A DNA stretch of 64,000 bases from contig JAFSRW010000057.1 in the NCBI GenBank assembly GCA_017445925.1, forward strand, positions 1 through 64,000, written 5' to 3'. Position 1 is the stretch's first letter. Every line of letters starts with the position of its first letter. Origin of the DNA: Bacteroidaceae bacterium. GTDB lineage: Bacteria; Bacteroidota; Bacteroidia; Bacteroidales; Bacteroidaceae. The notes under the pieces were generated by a model. It was given only the letters and a program-made list of their open reading frames with translations. It was not told the DNA's origin and made no database searches. Positions 41,801 through 50,959 of this stretch are shown piece after piece. The translations under genes and the position numbers were made by a program.

Positions 41801-43989
41801 TGCATCCTGTTAATGCACAACCTTCTTACTTCGGCTTCAGTACTGAGACAACTGAGCAGTATACATATTATAAGGTAGTAGTAACCAAGGCTTATAATGG
41901 CAATGCTATTCAGATGAACGAACTCCACTTCGGTACACCTGAGGAGTTTGAGGAAATCAAGAGTGATTATACAAATGCAGCCAACGAGTTCGATGCTGAC
42001 GTTGTTGCAGAGCAGGCTCTTATCGATAAGTATAAGGAAATCATTCCCGAAATTGAGGAGTGTGCTAATATGGAGGCTCTGTTCCGTGTTAACTATAAGC
42101 TCGAAACGCTTCGTGACTCTATTACTGCAAGTGCTAAGGTATATAGCAAGCTCAATGAAGATGTAGAAGCTGTTAAGCAGTATCTCCAGGATTACAAACT
42201 GGAAGAGTCTGAGGCTTTGGCTACTTTGAACTCTTATATTAATGACGACCTTGAACCTAACGAGACATTTGTTCACGGTTCATTCTCAACTATCTGGGAT
42301 GAGCATGTTCTTGCTGACAGCGTAGTTGCAGAGGAGATAGAATTCCTTGAGTCTCTGAAGAAGGCTGCTGTAGCTGCCGGTTATGTAGCAGGTACTGATA
42401 TTTCTTCTTTGATTGTTAACCGTAGCTTTGCTAAGGCTGAGCAGGTGGTTGACGCTGATGGCAATAATGTTTCCGGAACCAAGCAGCCTGAGGGTTGGGA
42501 TGGTTATGTATATAGCAACGGAACCAACGCAGAAGGTACGATGTCTGCTGCAGAATTCTGCAACGAGCAGTCGAAGTTCACTATCAGCCAGACATTGAAG
42601 GATCTGAAGAACGGTTACTATGAATTGAAACTGAATGCAGGTTTCCGTCCCAATGGTGACATCAGAAGTCTCAATTATACTGCTATGGCATTTGCCAACA
42701 ATACCAAGACATACGTTCCCGTTGTACGTGAGGGTATGACTGCTAAGGAGAATGCTTGGTTTGGCGAACATGCCGACAAGGAAATCTATGCTTGTGACGT
42801 ACAAGAGGCTATTGGTGATCCTGAAGTAGACTCTGTAGTTGTAGGTTATGTAATCTGGGGTGTTCAGGGTACAATCAATGCTATTCTGCAAGACCGTTAT
42901 GAGATTACCATGGTTGCTCAGGTAACTGACGGAACTTTGAAGCTTGGTTTGAAGAATGAGGGTACACTGGTTGGTGGTGACTGGTTAGGTGCTGGTAACT
43001 TCCGTCTGACATACCTCGGTGAAGAGGCAACTGCAGAGGCAATTGCTGCTGCTGCCGCATGCAATGGTGAAAGGGTTGTTACCCTGAATTCTTATGTTGC
43101 TGGTGATTTCGGTAATGATATTAATGAATTCAAGGCAGCTCCTAACTTTGGTGCCGCTCAGAAGGAGGCTGTAGCAGATGCCGCTAATCGCACTACTGTA
43201 GAGCAGTTGGTTGCTGATGGTAACACCTTCGAAGAGATCAATGCTACTAAGGCTGCATACTACAATCTCTGTGATTATATGATTAAGGTATCTGAGAAGT
43301 GGTTGGTTCATGCAGCTGCTGATAGTGACTTCGATGTTGATATTGAGGCCGTTCAGAGCGGTTTGAATAATGGTCTGTATGCTGATGTTGCTGCTACCAA
43401 TGCTGCCCTGGCTGCACTTCTTGAGAAATATCCTGATTATCTGGAACTCACAGAGGAGATTGTAAGTAATGCTGATTGGGCAGAAGTTGGCGAGTTCGAC
43501 TATGAGTTTACTGCTCTTAAGAATGCTAGAATTATTCCAAGACTTGGTAAGTTGTACGATGATCTGAAAGCTAACGAGACTATCATTGAGTTCGAGTACA
43601 CTTCTGAGAATCCTATCGAGGGTGCTTTGCTTTACAACATGACAACAGCAAAGAGCCTCACTCTGGAGACATTAGAGGCAACCGCTGAATACAAGAAGGT
43701 TTCAGTTGATGTTAAGGAACTTGGCTTCACCAAGGCTACCGATATTGTAGGTTTGGGTCTGACTCTCAAAGAAGGTGAAAAGGTGAATATCCGCCGCATG
43801 CGCTTCGTTGAAGCTCCTGGTGCTAATGGTGACTTGACAGGTGATGGTGAAGTTAACGCTGCTGATATCCAGGCTCTTCTGAACATTATTGCTTCTGGCG
43901 AGTTCAATCCTGCTGCAGACCTGACAGGTGATGGTGATGTTAATGCTGGTGATATCCAGGCTCTCTTGAATATCATCGCTGAGCAGTAA
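38878..43989 (+). CDS. Giant modular surface protein with four TGNDT-RNW modules and a dockerin-like end
   Basis: 1703 residues. The start is ATG 38878, with a signal peptide ending near SMAQ. Four copies of a ~160-residue discoidin-like module each have the core [TA]NDT..YPGRNWxxWxIYGANF...A...GWVLID and end in MQMSE or similar, centred near residues 116, 296, 620 and 935. Helical linkers of 60-110 residues separate them. Residues ~1180-1390 form a beta-sandwich (KNGYYELKLNAGFRPNGD...LGLKNEG). Another helical part (~1390-1560) and a sandwich (~1565-1645) follow. The last ~50 residues are two EF-like loops of dockerin type I (DLTGDGEVNAADIQALLNII, then DLTGDGDVNAGDIQALLNII). No T9SS tail is present. 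The modules probably bind glycans; that is inference. Confidence 0.8.
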   Translation: MKRFTLKRMVLSLATAVMLLSSQSSMAQYVKLTALDGMLSYGQTDRSHSESFEKLVDANDQTKWGGWFNPELTDEDSWPLNSGESANKMYIIVKAEEAVVPTFYFLITGNDTGSYPGRNWASWKIYGANFDNDEAATRNGEGWTLIDEREDEPLPASSFGTKDLDFNKADGQTAYQYFWIEITKSVENADIYLQMSEWGLGTYGSFLEWLKKEKEKPTSTDEPVKYYYLSGAPDGFGGEGQGNLFDGLSTTKWCCSFTNREKGATANGGYIIFKASRFMAPAYYALTTANDTQGNPGRNWKQWQLYGMNATDDESVTRDASGWVLLDDKANVPEGSGMNQLPAANYTQSYFTLSEPNTTEYRYFKVELDQVVTSGLMQMSELVLGDNYTVILDRDAIADAAANNYDPDIFAEKTLLDEMGSLIEQVRGCSDFAKLSELSSAIDELTTKINISASNYAELQTARNQALLAISGGKLSAEAVTYLTNWCSETDAIAPNNDYPVGNFGYIKANRQITGEQALTEANRINAFIINNTEIPEPITSVYQFISGTTDNWNDAEGPEFLIDGQSGLNGTESTKWGTATSQDRFVIFKSVNADTQENEAIQPTYYGLVTGNDTDTYKERNWKNWKIWGANFASDEEATKDASGWVLIDVKQNVGTDVLKTTNMFESYIYLSEGCAEPYTYFKIEVYHEGGMQMNEFTFYNTGNLAEYRETFAEQFAGYDPEERPAYKGFVDAYKAKYEELKTTVNAPDVMKLKNQLVDLQNDIASSADLYEKYDSVYNEVLSLSITSESLQAWYEGYTSENIAPCAKYIRGTHAYIVENLNLDNDAINAEMDYLGNIITAVQKDLYILLGGHTVNQWGDGFYGHLIDGIALNTTEKQIDPETGEEVEVEVKATKWGGDASASGDTYIIFRTQDKTNPFFYTLTTGNDTGSYPGRNWGTWYIYGANFEGDGDATKDSEGWVLIDSKEDIGQDRLHPVNAQPSYFGFSTETTEQYTYYKVVVTKAYNGNAIQMNELHFGTPEEFEEIKSDYTNAANEFDADVVAEQALIDKYKEIIPEIEECANMEALFRVNYKLETLRDSITASAKVYSKLNEDVEAVKQYLQDYKLEESEALATLNSYINDDLEPNETFVHGSFSTIWDEHVLADSVVAEEIEFLESLKKAAVAAGYVAGTDISSLIVNRSFAKAEQVVDADGNNVSGTKQPEGWDGYVYSNGTNAEGTMSAAEFCNEQSKFTISQTLKDLKNGYYELKLNAGFRPNGDIRSLNYTAMAFANNTKTYVPVVREGMTAKENAWFGEHADKEIYACDVQEAIGDPEVDSVVVGYVIWGVQGTINAILQDRYEITMVAQVTDGTLKLGLKNEGTLVGGDWLGAGNFRLTYLGEEATAEAIAAAAACNGERVVTLNSYVAGDFGNDINEFKAAPNFGAAQKEAVADAANRTTVEQLVADGNTFEEINATKAAYYNLCDYMIKVSEKWLVHAAADSDFDVDIEAVQSGLNNGLYADVAATNAALAALLEKYPDYLELTEEIVSNADWAEVGEFDYEFTALKNARIIPRLGKLYDDLKANETIIEFEYTSENPIEGALLYNMTTAKSLTLETLEATAEYKKVSVDVKELGFTKATDIVGLGLTLKEGEKVNIRRMRFVEAPGANGDLTGDGEVNAADIQALLNIIASGEFNPAADLTGDGDVNAGDIQALLNIIAEQ

Positions 43990-44026
43990 TCATCAATGAT
44001 TCAGTTTGATAAATAGATCTCTATAC

Positions 44027-44067
44027 ATTCTCCTGGCCTGGGGCCATGGCTACCAGGTCAGGAGAAT
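44027..44067 (+). terminator. Strong hairpin between the modular protein and fasciclin genes
   Basis: ATTCTCCTG-GCCTGG pairs with CCAGG-TCAGGAGAAT around a GGCCATGGCTA loop. No T-run follows (AAATACAAAAAG), so it may be a partial terminator, processing site or stabiliser that sets different expression of the genes on either side. Confidence 0.55.
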
Positions 44068-44105
44068 AAATACAAAAAGAAACACATAATAAAAAGATTG
44101 AAATT

Positions 44106-46250
44106 ATGAGAAAGCTGTTTTTCTCTTTTACCGCGTTGCTTTTAATGGTTTGTGCCTGCTCTGAGCAGATTGACACCTCGTCGAGATATGTATTCCAGTA
44201 CCATACTATAGCCAGTTATCTGGAGGCACACCCCGTGTATTCAGAGTATGTTGACTTGCTAAAGAAGGTTAAGATTAATCCGTATAAGGAAACATCAACT
44301 GTTTATCAGTTGTTGACGGCTCGTGGTAACTATACCGTATTTGCTATTACCAATGATGCTATTGAAGCTTATCTTCAGGATTTGGTTGATGAAGGTTTAA
44401 TATCAGAACCTTCTTGGGATGCTTTCACGGATTCCACGAAATTGGATTCTATCCGTGCTGTCATTGTCAGGAACAGTGTCATTGATGGTTTTGACAGAGA
44501 AGATCAGCGTTATGCCATTAACATGGTTGATAAAAACACTGAGTTGTCGCTTCCAACACTTAGTGATCACCGACTTACTATTAATGATAGTAAAAACAGT
44601 CCGGACAGTTTCTTTGTAAACAAGGTCTGTCCTATTGACCCTATTAATCATGATATTCCTGTGATTAATGGTTATATTCATCAATTGCATAAGGTTATCG
44701 CTCCCTTAGATGAATCTTGTGCAAGATACTTGCAGAACATTCTGGATAACAAGACAGAGGGCTATTTGATGATGGCTCGCGTTATTCAGGCATGTAAGTT
44801 GCTGGATATGCTTGGCATGGTACGTGACGATGTGTACGAACAAATGTATCTTAGGGGTGAGATTCCCGACATGAAGGATTATCAGGCAAAATCAGGTGGC
44901 GATAAGTCTGCTACTCCTGGTGATCCCGATGCACATGCACCCGAACATCGTAAATATGGTTATACCATCTTTGCTGAGACTGATGATTACTGGCGTTCGC
45001 AGGGAATAGATCCTGCAGCTCCAGATGCATTGCAGCAGCTCATTAACTGGCTTCAGACGAATAAAATGTATTTCTCGGAAGAAGCAAATAAAACTGACGA
45101 CAATTATGCCTCACCCGAACATATTCTGTATCGGTGGGTAACTTATCATATTCTCCCCATGCGTATTCCTGCCAACAAGTTGGTTTATAATTGTAATGAG
45201 ATTGGCAGTCCGTATACCCGTCCTGTTCTTTCACTCCCGATTTATGAATGGTATTGTACTGTCGGTGAAGGTCTTCGCCGTTTGTTGAAGATTTATGAGA
45301 GTAAGGAAAGTCAGGGCGTTTACCTGAATCGCTTCCCAGTTTTGGACAATGCCCTCAGTGGTACGGGTCATGAAGTATCCTGCGATCCTCATAAAGTGGG
45401 TATTTTAATTGGTCGTGAAAGTGATATGGCCGTTTTAAACGACATCACCAATGCCTGCATCTATCCTCTTGATGGTCCTTTGGCATATACAGATGCAGTG
45501 CGTGATGAATTAGCCAAGGAACGTATCCGTTTCGACCTTTTTGCCATGTTCCCTGAAGCCATATCAAATAATCTCCGTCGTGCTGATTCTGCAGAAGGCA
45601 AGTACCAGCATGTATATGTTCCACAGGATCAAACCTATAAGTATTTCGAGAATTGTAGTATTCTGAACGAAGAGACTCATTTTATTCACTATAATGGCTA
45701 TCGTACTGACTGGCCTAACTATTGTCAGGACGAGGACAAGGTATTCGGCAAATATGATATCATGTTCACTTTGCCCCCTGTTCCTAAGCGTGGCACATAC
45801 GAGCTCAGATATAAGGTGCTTGCTACTTCTGCCCGTGGTATTACACAGGTTTACTTTGGTTCCGACCCTGGCAACCTTCCTGCTGCCGGAATTCCTGTTA
45901 ACATGGCAGAAGGTATTGCTATCACTTATGGTGGTGAAGGTGCTTCATGGGGCGATTTGACTGATACCGGTCGTGACGAGGATGAAATAATTGAGATTGA
46001 CCACAAGTTGAGAAATCATGGTCTGATGAAGGCTGGCAGACATGAGTATGGCGAGAGTAAGACTGCACGTGATGACGAGCGTCAGAAACGCCACATCTTA
46101 GTTCGTCAGACTTTGGATCCTAAGTACACTTATTATATTCGTTTCAAGTCAGTTCTTGACACAGATAAGAAGGAGTTGTATCTCGACTATTTCGAATGGT
46201 GTCCTAAGGAGATATATGACAACCCCTCTAAGCCTGAGGATGTTTGGTGA
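44106..46250 (+). CDS. Fasciclin-domain surface lipoprotein
   Basis: 714 residues. The lipoprotein signal ends at LLMVCAC (Cys ~19), so it is expected in the outer membrane. Residues ~30-200 resemble a FAS1 fold (TVYQLLTARGNYTVFAITNDAIEAYLQDL, of which GNYTVFAITNDA is the diagnostic turn, and INGYIHQLHKVIAPL at its end). A second, more divergent FAS1-like region may lie at ~215-500 (VLNDITNACIYPLDGPLAYTD). The C-terminal ~180 residues look like a beta-sandwich (RGTYELRYKVLATSARGITQ). Fasciclin lipoproteins often occur with polysaccharide-use genes in Bacteroidota. Here the gene sits between the giant modular protein and a GH36 enzyme. Confidence 0.75.
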   Translation: MRKLFFSFTALLLMVCACSEQIDTSSRYVFQYHTIASYLEAHPVYSEYVDLLKKVKINPYKETSTVYQLLTARGNYTVFAITNDAIEAYLQDLVDEGLISEPSWDAFTDSTKLDSIRAVIVRNSVIDGFDREDQRYAINMVDKNTELSLPTLSDHRLTINDSKNSPDSFFVNKVCPIDPINHDIPVINGYIHQLHKVIAPLDESCARYLQNILDNKTEGYLMMARVIQACKLLDMLGMVRDDVYEQMYLRGEIPDMKDYQAKSGGDKSATPGDPDAHAPEHRKYGYTIFAETDDYWRSQGIDPAAPDALQQLINWLQTNKMYFSEEANKTDDNYASPEHILYRWVTYHILPMRIPANKLVYNCNEIGSPYTRPVLSLPIYEWYCTVGEGLRRLLKIYESKESQGVYLNRFPVLDNALSGTGHEVSCDPHKVGILIGRESDMAVLNDITNACIYPLDGPLAYTDAVRDELAKERIRFDLFAMFPEAISNNLRRADSAEGKYQHVYVPQDQTYKYFENCSILNEETHFIHYNGYRTDWPNYCQDEDKVFGKYDIMFTLPPVPKRGTYELRYKVLATSARGITQVYFGSDPGNLPAAGIPVNMAEGIAITYGGEGASWGDLTDTGRDEDEIIEIDHKLRNHGLMKAGRHEYGESKTARDDERQKRHILVRQTLDPKYTYYIRFKSVLDTDKKELYLDYFEWCPKEIYDNPSKPEDVW

Positions 46251-46276
46251 TTATTAATTATGAAAACCATATACCC

Positions 46277-48445
46277 ATGAGAAGAACAATCTATTTAATC
46301 TTATCTTTGCTGACAGCAAATCTTCTGCCGGCAAAGGATATTTATGTGAATACCCCACATACCACATTGTTGTTAAAGGCAGAACAGGGTAGCCCCCTCC
46401 ATATCAGCTATTATGGAGAAAGTGTAACAGATGCGGAACAGGTATATCGTGCCTATAGCCTTTGGGAGGATGCCTATCCCGCCTTTGGCTTGGGTAATTA
46501 TGACATTACTGCTCTTAGTGTTCGTCATGCCGATGGCAACATGTCTACAGAACTTGTGTTTCAGCAGGATGCGGTAGCTACAGAAGGAAATGCTACAGTT
46601 TATACGATGACGCTGAAGGATAAGTTGTATGATTTCTATGTGGATGTTTGTTATCGTACCTATAACAATTGTGATGTGATAGAGACTTGGTCTGTAATCC
46701 GTAACAATGAGAAAAAGCCCATTAACATGCTTAAGTTTGCTAGCGGTTTCCTTCCTATTCGTCAGGGAAACGTTTGGGTTCAGCACGAGCATGGTTCATG
46801 GGGTGCAGAAGCTCAGGTTTCAGAAGAGGCGCTAAAACCGGGCATTTTTGAGATTCATGACCTTACAGGAACAAAGAACGCTTATATGAATCGTCCTAAC
46901 CTGATGATTTCTTTGGATGGCAAACCTCAGGAGAACCAAGGTCGTGTTATTGGTGCTGCTTTATGTTGGAGCGGTAATTTCCGTATGACCATCGATACGC
47001 AGGGTAAGAAGGTTCATCGCTTTATAGCCGGTATTGATGACACCAACTCACAATATACGCTCAAAAAGGGTGAGACTTTCACTACTCCGGTTTTGGCAGT
47101 TACCTATAGCAACGAAGGCTTGGGTGGTGCCAGTCGTAGCTTCCATCGCTGGGCTCGCAAGAATAATATGGTACATAATGGAACAGCCTTGCGTAAGACG
47201 CTCCTTAACTCCTGGGAAGGTGTATACCTGAATGTCAGCCAGGACGGTATGGAGAAGATGATGGATGGCGTGAAGCAGTTGGGTGGTGAGCTCTTTGTAA
47301 TGGACGATGGATGGTTTGGTAACAAATACAAGCGTTCTGTTGATGATTGTGCTTTGGGCGATTGGGTTACTGATACAGAGAAACTTCCTAAGGGTGTTCC
47401 TGCACTTGAAAAGGCTTGTGCTGAACGCGGCCTCAAGTGGGGTATATGGATTGAGCCTGAAATGACCAATACCAAGAGTGAACTGTTTGAGAAACATCCC
47501 GACTGGGTAGTGTGCCATCCTTCACGTGACCTCAGCACAGGTCGTGGTGGTACACAGCTTGTCTTGGATATGAGTAATCCTGCTGTTCAGGACTTTGTAT
47601 ATAAGGTAGTTGATGACATCATGACAGAGACGCCCAATACCTATTATATTAAGTGGGACTGCAACATGGAGACCAAGAACTTTGGCTCACACTATTTGAG
47701 TGCAGATAACCAGAGTCATCTTTATGTTGACTATCATTTGGGACTCATTAAGACACTTCAACGCATACGTGCCAAGTATCCTGATTTAGTTATCCAATGC
47801 TGTGCCAGCGGTGGTGGTCGTGTCAACTATGGTTTGATGCCTTACTTTGATGAGTTCTGGGTTAGTGACAATACCGATGCCAAGCAGCGTCTCTTTATTC
47901 AGTGGGGAACCAGTATGTTCTTCCCTGCTTGCGCTATGGCTCAGCACGTAAGTGCAAGTCCTAACCACCAAACACATCGCTCCCTGCCTCTTAAGTTCCG
48001 CTTTGATGTTGCTATGACGGGACGCCTTGGTATGGAGATGAAGCCTTCTGACCTTTCTGCAGACGAGATGAAGTTTGCCCAGTCTTGTTTTAAGACCTAC
48101 AAGGAGACCATTCGCCCAATTGTTCAACAGGGCGATTTATACCGACTGATTTCTCCCTACGAGGGTAATGGCTATTGTAGTGAGATGTATGTGAAAGAGG
48201 ATAAATCAGAGGCTATCTTCTTTGCTTACAAGTTTGAACATTTCGTTGACTTCTTCCGTCCTCGCTTCTACTTTGCTGGATTGGATCCAGATGCTACTTA
48301 TACGCTGACTGAAATATGCCGTCAGGATTCCCCTGATCATTGGGAAGGTGCTACCTTCACCGGTCGTTTCCTAATGCAGCAAGGTATCGAAATCGGTTTC
48401 CGTGGAGAATACTCCAGCAAAGTCATCAGACTTGTACGCAAGTAA
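46277..48445 (+). CDS. Exported GH36 alpha-galactosidase
   Basis: 722 residues. The start is ATG 46277 (MRRTIYLILSLLTANLLPA, a signal peptide). The in-frame GTG at 46244 would overlap the fasciclin gene and add 11 polar residues ahead of the signal. GH36 signatures are LLNSWEGVYLNVSQDGMEKM, VMDDGWFG, WGIWIEPEMTNTKSELFEKH (shortened to WGIWIEPEM), the nucleophile Asp in YYIKWDCNMET (~residue 461) and the acid/base Asp in FWVSDNTDAKQRL (~530). It would release alpha-linked galactose from raffinose-type sugars or galactomannan. It follows the fasciclin gene by 26 bp. It has no T9SS tail and is probably periplasmic. Confidence 0.92.
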   Translation: MRRTIYLILSLLTANLLPAKDIYVNTPHTTLLLKAEQGSPLHISYYGESVTDAEQVYRAYSLWEDAYPAFGLGNYDITALSVRHADGNMSTELVFQQDAVATEGNATVYTMTLKDKLYDFYVDVCYRTYNNCDVIETWSVIRNNEKKPINMLKFASGFLPIRQGNVWVQHEHGSWGAEAQVSEEALKPGIFEIHDLTGTKNAYMNRPNLMISLDGKPQENQGRVIGAALCWSGNFRMTIDTQGKKVHRFIAGIDDTNSQYTLKKGETFTTPVLAVTYSNEGLGGASRSFHRWARKNNMVHNGTALRKTLLNSWEGVYLNVSQDGMEKMMDGVKQLGGELFVMDDGWFGNKYKRSVDDCALGDWVTDTEKLPKGVPALEKACAERGLKWGIWIEPEMTNTKSELFEKHPDWVVCHPSRDLSTGRGGTQLVLDMSNPAVQDFVYKVVDDIMTETPNTYYIKWDCNMETKNFGSHYLSADNQSHLYVDYHLGLIKTLQRIRAKYPDLVIQCCASGGGRVNYGLMPYFDEFWVSDNTDAKQRLFIQWGTSMFFPACAMAQHVSASPNHQTHRSLPLKFRFDVAMTGRLGMEMKPSDLSADEMKFAQSCFKTYKETIRPIVQQGDLYRLISPYEGNGYCSEMYVKEDKSEAIFFAYKFEHFVDFFRPRFYFAGLDPDATYTLTEICRQDSPDHWEGATFTGRFLMQQGIEIGFRGEYSSKVIRLVRK

Positions 48446-48483
48446 AAAGCCTCCCCCGCCCTCCCCCAAGAGGGAGGGGGCTT
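48446..48483. terminator. REP-like palindrome between convergent GH36 and priA genes
   Basis: AAGCCTCCCCC...GGGAGGGGGCTT forms a G/C-rich hairpin directly after the GH36 stop and overlapping the priA stop (48482-48484). The sequence belongs to the dispersed G/C-rich element family (see 8135-8211), here placed where a bidirectional terminator would be. Confidence 0.65.
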
Positions 48484-50953
48484 AATCTACATCATAATAG
48501 ATTAAGGCTGATTTGTATTGTGGCAAGCCTGTTATGTAGCGCTGTGTTTCGCGCAGTCTCTTACGTGCTTCTGCTAACGAAGCTGTAAGTTCTATCTTAA
48601 TAATGATTTTCCGGATATGCATCATTTGTACTCTGGCAATGGGAGGCGTGTCTGGTCCGAGTATTCTTGTACCGAAGATCTGCCTTAGTAAAGTTGCATA
48701 GTCTCTTGCAAGGTTATCCAGTACCCTTTCATCTTTGTGCTTCATGTATACATAAATCAGACGGCAGAAGGGAGGATAGTTGAAAAGACTTCTTTCTTGC
48801 ATTTGTTCTTCGTACATGGCAGTATAGTTGTGTTGTACTACCTGTTTGATAGCTGATGCATCTGCGTCTTGTGTCTGTAGCACAACATACCCTTGTTCTT
48901 TTTTTCTTCCGGCTCTTCCTGCCACCTGCTCCATCATTTGGAAGGCATGTTCATAGCTTCTGAAGTCCGGTTGGTTCAGCATGGTACTGGCATTCAATAT
49001 ACCAACTAAGCTTACACGTTCAAAGTCCAACCCTTTGGTCACCATTTGTGTACCCACCAGGATGTCTGTCTTATGATGTTGGAAATCAGAGATGATCTGT
49101 TCGTAATGCAGTCTGCTTCTTGTCGTATCCAAATCCATTCTGGCAATTCTTGCAGTAGGAAAGATGTTTTGCAGGCAGTCCTCTATGCGTTCCGTTCCAT
49201 ACCCCTTTCCCATGAGGTTCTGTTCCTCGCAGTTGGGACATTTTTGCGGGATAGGGTAGGTTGCGCCACAGTAATGACAGGTAAGTTGTCGCATGTTTCT
49301 GTGAAGGGTCAGGCTCACATCGCACTTTTGGCATCGGGGAACCCATCCGCAGGTTTTACATTCCATCATGGGGGCATAGCCTCGCCTGTTTTGAAACAGG
49401 ATGACCTGCTTGTTAAATTGTAATGCCTCTCTTATCCTTTCTAACAGTTGTGGAGTGAATGGCCCGTTCATCAATTTCTTCTTAGCCATTTCGCGCATGT
49501 TTACCACCTCTATCTGAGGTGGTTGTACGTTGCCGTATCTCTTATGTATTTGAACAAGCCCGTATTTCCCCATCTGAGCGTTGTAGTAGGATTCCAGACT
49601 GGGTGTGGCAGAACCCAATAGTGTTTTAGCTCTATTTGCCTTAGCCATTACCAATGCAACGTTTCGTGCTTGGTATCTGGGTGCAGGATCTTGTTGTTTG
49701 AAACTTGTCTCATGTTCCTCATCAATGATGATAAGTCCTAAATTCTTGAACGGCAGGAAGATGCTACTCCTAACACCTACAATTATCTCATAAGGCTTAT
49801 CGGAAAGCATTTTCTGATACACTTCCACTCGTTCTGCATCTGGGTAACGAGAATGATATACGCCTAAGCGGTCGCCAAAGACTCGTTTTAGACGGTCTGT
49901 CAGTTGAGCGGTTAGCACTATCTCGGGCAACATGAAAAGCACTTGTTTCCCCTCTTCTATGGTTTCTTTTATTAGATGAATATATACTTCCGTCTTTCCG
50001 CTGCTTGTTACGCCATGCAGTAAGCAAATATCGTGTTGTTTCCAGGTTTCTTTTATCTCTCTCTTAGCTCGTGATTGGTCTTCACTTAACGGATGCATAA
50101 CCAACTCAGCAGGAAGGTTCTGTTGTGCTAAACGTCCAATAGGTTTCTGGTATTGTTCTATGATGCCTTTCTGGCATAGTGCTTTCAGAACATTAGGAGT
50201 GCAGGATGTACTTTCCATGAGTTCCTGTTTGGTGATTTCTTTCACCAACTGTCTGTTTTTCAAAGCTAATGCTGCAGAAAGACCGGATAATGATGCATAC
50301 TTTAGGAGAAGATCAACTTGTTTCGTTGACCGTTTCATTTGTGTCAGTGTTTCGTTGAGTATTGTTTCATTAAAGAAAGGTTCTGTAATCCTGACGTATG
50401 TGGCAAAGCGAGGCTTGTATATTCTTTTAACTTCTTCCTTTATGTGGACGGCACCTTTCTCAAGTAGCCTTTTAATAATAGGCAGAATATTCTTTATGCC
50501 CGTCTTCTTTTGGAGGCTTGATAGCGTTTGTGCTGTTTCCTCTTCTAATGCTTGAATGATTTTATGCTCAGAAGGTGAGAGTGTATCTTCCGCAATGAAT
50601 TCATCATTGTATATTACGCTTGATTCACTCTCCAGTTTCATTCCACTGGGAAGAGCTGCTTTATAGACATCCCCAATAGTACACAGGTAATAGTCTGCTA
50701 TCCATTCCCATAGATTTAGTTGAGAGGGGGTTATGATTGGAGAAATGTCAAGTAATTCTGTAACCTCCTTGGTTTTATAGGGTGGATTATCATTGTGCAA
50801 TTTTACTACGATTGCACTATAATACTTTGCCGTTCCAAAAGGTATAATAACCCTACAACCTACCTGGACAAGGTTGGAGAAACTCTTGGGTAAGCTATAG
50901 GTGAAAGTACCTTCTAGGGGTAGAGGTAGTATGACATCGGCAAACTGTGCCAT
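48482..50953 (-). CDS. priA: Primosomal protein N', replication-restart helicase
   Basis: 823 residues. The N-terminal DNA-binding part is typical (MAQFADVILPLPLEGTFTYSLP). The helicase motifs are Walker A LHGVTSSGKTEVYIHLI, the DEEH box in LIIIDEEHETSFKQQD, LLGSATPSLES and GTQMVTKGLDFERVSLVGI. Zinc-binding cysteine pairs are in CKTCGWVPRCQKCD and CHYCGATYPIPQKCPNCEE. It reloads the replisome at stalled forks. The gene starts 6 bp after the gldN stop, so it is probably transcribed from the T9SS operon promoter, an uncommon partner for a replication gene. Confidence 0.95.
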   Translation of the reverse strand: MAQFADVILPLPLEGTFTYSLPKSFSNLVQVGCRVIIPFGTAKYYSAIVVKLHNDNPPYKTKEVTELLDISPIITPSQLNLWEWIADYYLCTIGDVYKAALPSGMKLESESSVIYNDEFIAEDTLSPSEHKIIQALEEETAQTLSSLQKKTGIKNILPIIKRLLEKGAVHIKEEVKRIYKPRFATYVRITEPFFNETILNETLTQMKRSTKQVDLLLKYASLSGLSAALALKNRQLVKEITKQELMESTSCTPNVLKALCQKGIIEQYQKPIGRLAQQNLPAELVMHPLSEDQSRAKREIKETWKQHDICLLHGVTSSGKTEVYIHLIKETIEEGKQVLFMLPEIVLTAQLTDRLKRVFGDRLGVYHSRYPDAERVEVYQKMLSDKPYEIIVGVRSSIFLPFKNLGLIIIDEEHETSFKQQDPAPRYQARNVALVMAKANRAKTLLGSATPSLESYYNAQMGKYGLVQIHKRYGNVQPPQIEVVNMREMAKKKLMNGPFTPQLLERIREALQFNKQVILFQNRRGYAPMMECKTCGWVPRCQKCDVSLTLHRNMRQLTCHYCGATYPIPQKCPNCEEQNLMGKGYGTERIEDCLQNIFPTARIARMDLDTTRSRLHYEQIISDFQHHKTDILVGTQMVTKGLDFERVSLVGILNASTMLNQPDFRSYEHAFQMMEQVAGRAGRKKEQGYVVLQTQDADASAIKQVVQHNYTAMYEEQMQERSLFNYPPFCRLIYVYMKHKDERVLDNLARDYATLLRQIFGTRILGPDTPPIARVQMMHIRKIIIKIELTASLAEARKRLRETQRYITGLPQYKSALIYYDVD

Positions 50954-50959
50954 CTGTCT

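Noticed and set aside
41428-42276. 282-codon open frame opposite the giant modular protein
   Set aside because: Lies inside the long sense frame whose modules repeat consistently; the antisense product has only repetitive hydrophobic character.
46244-46276. GTG start for the alpha-galactosidase overlapping the fasciclin gene
   Set aside because: The ATG at 46277 is followed directly by a good signal peptide; the upstream residues are polar and not conserved-looking.
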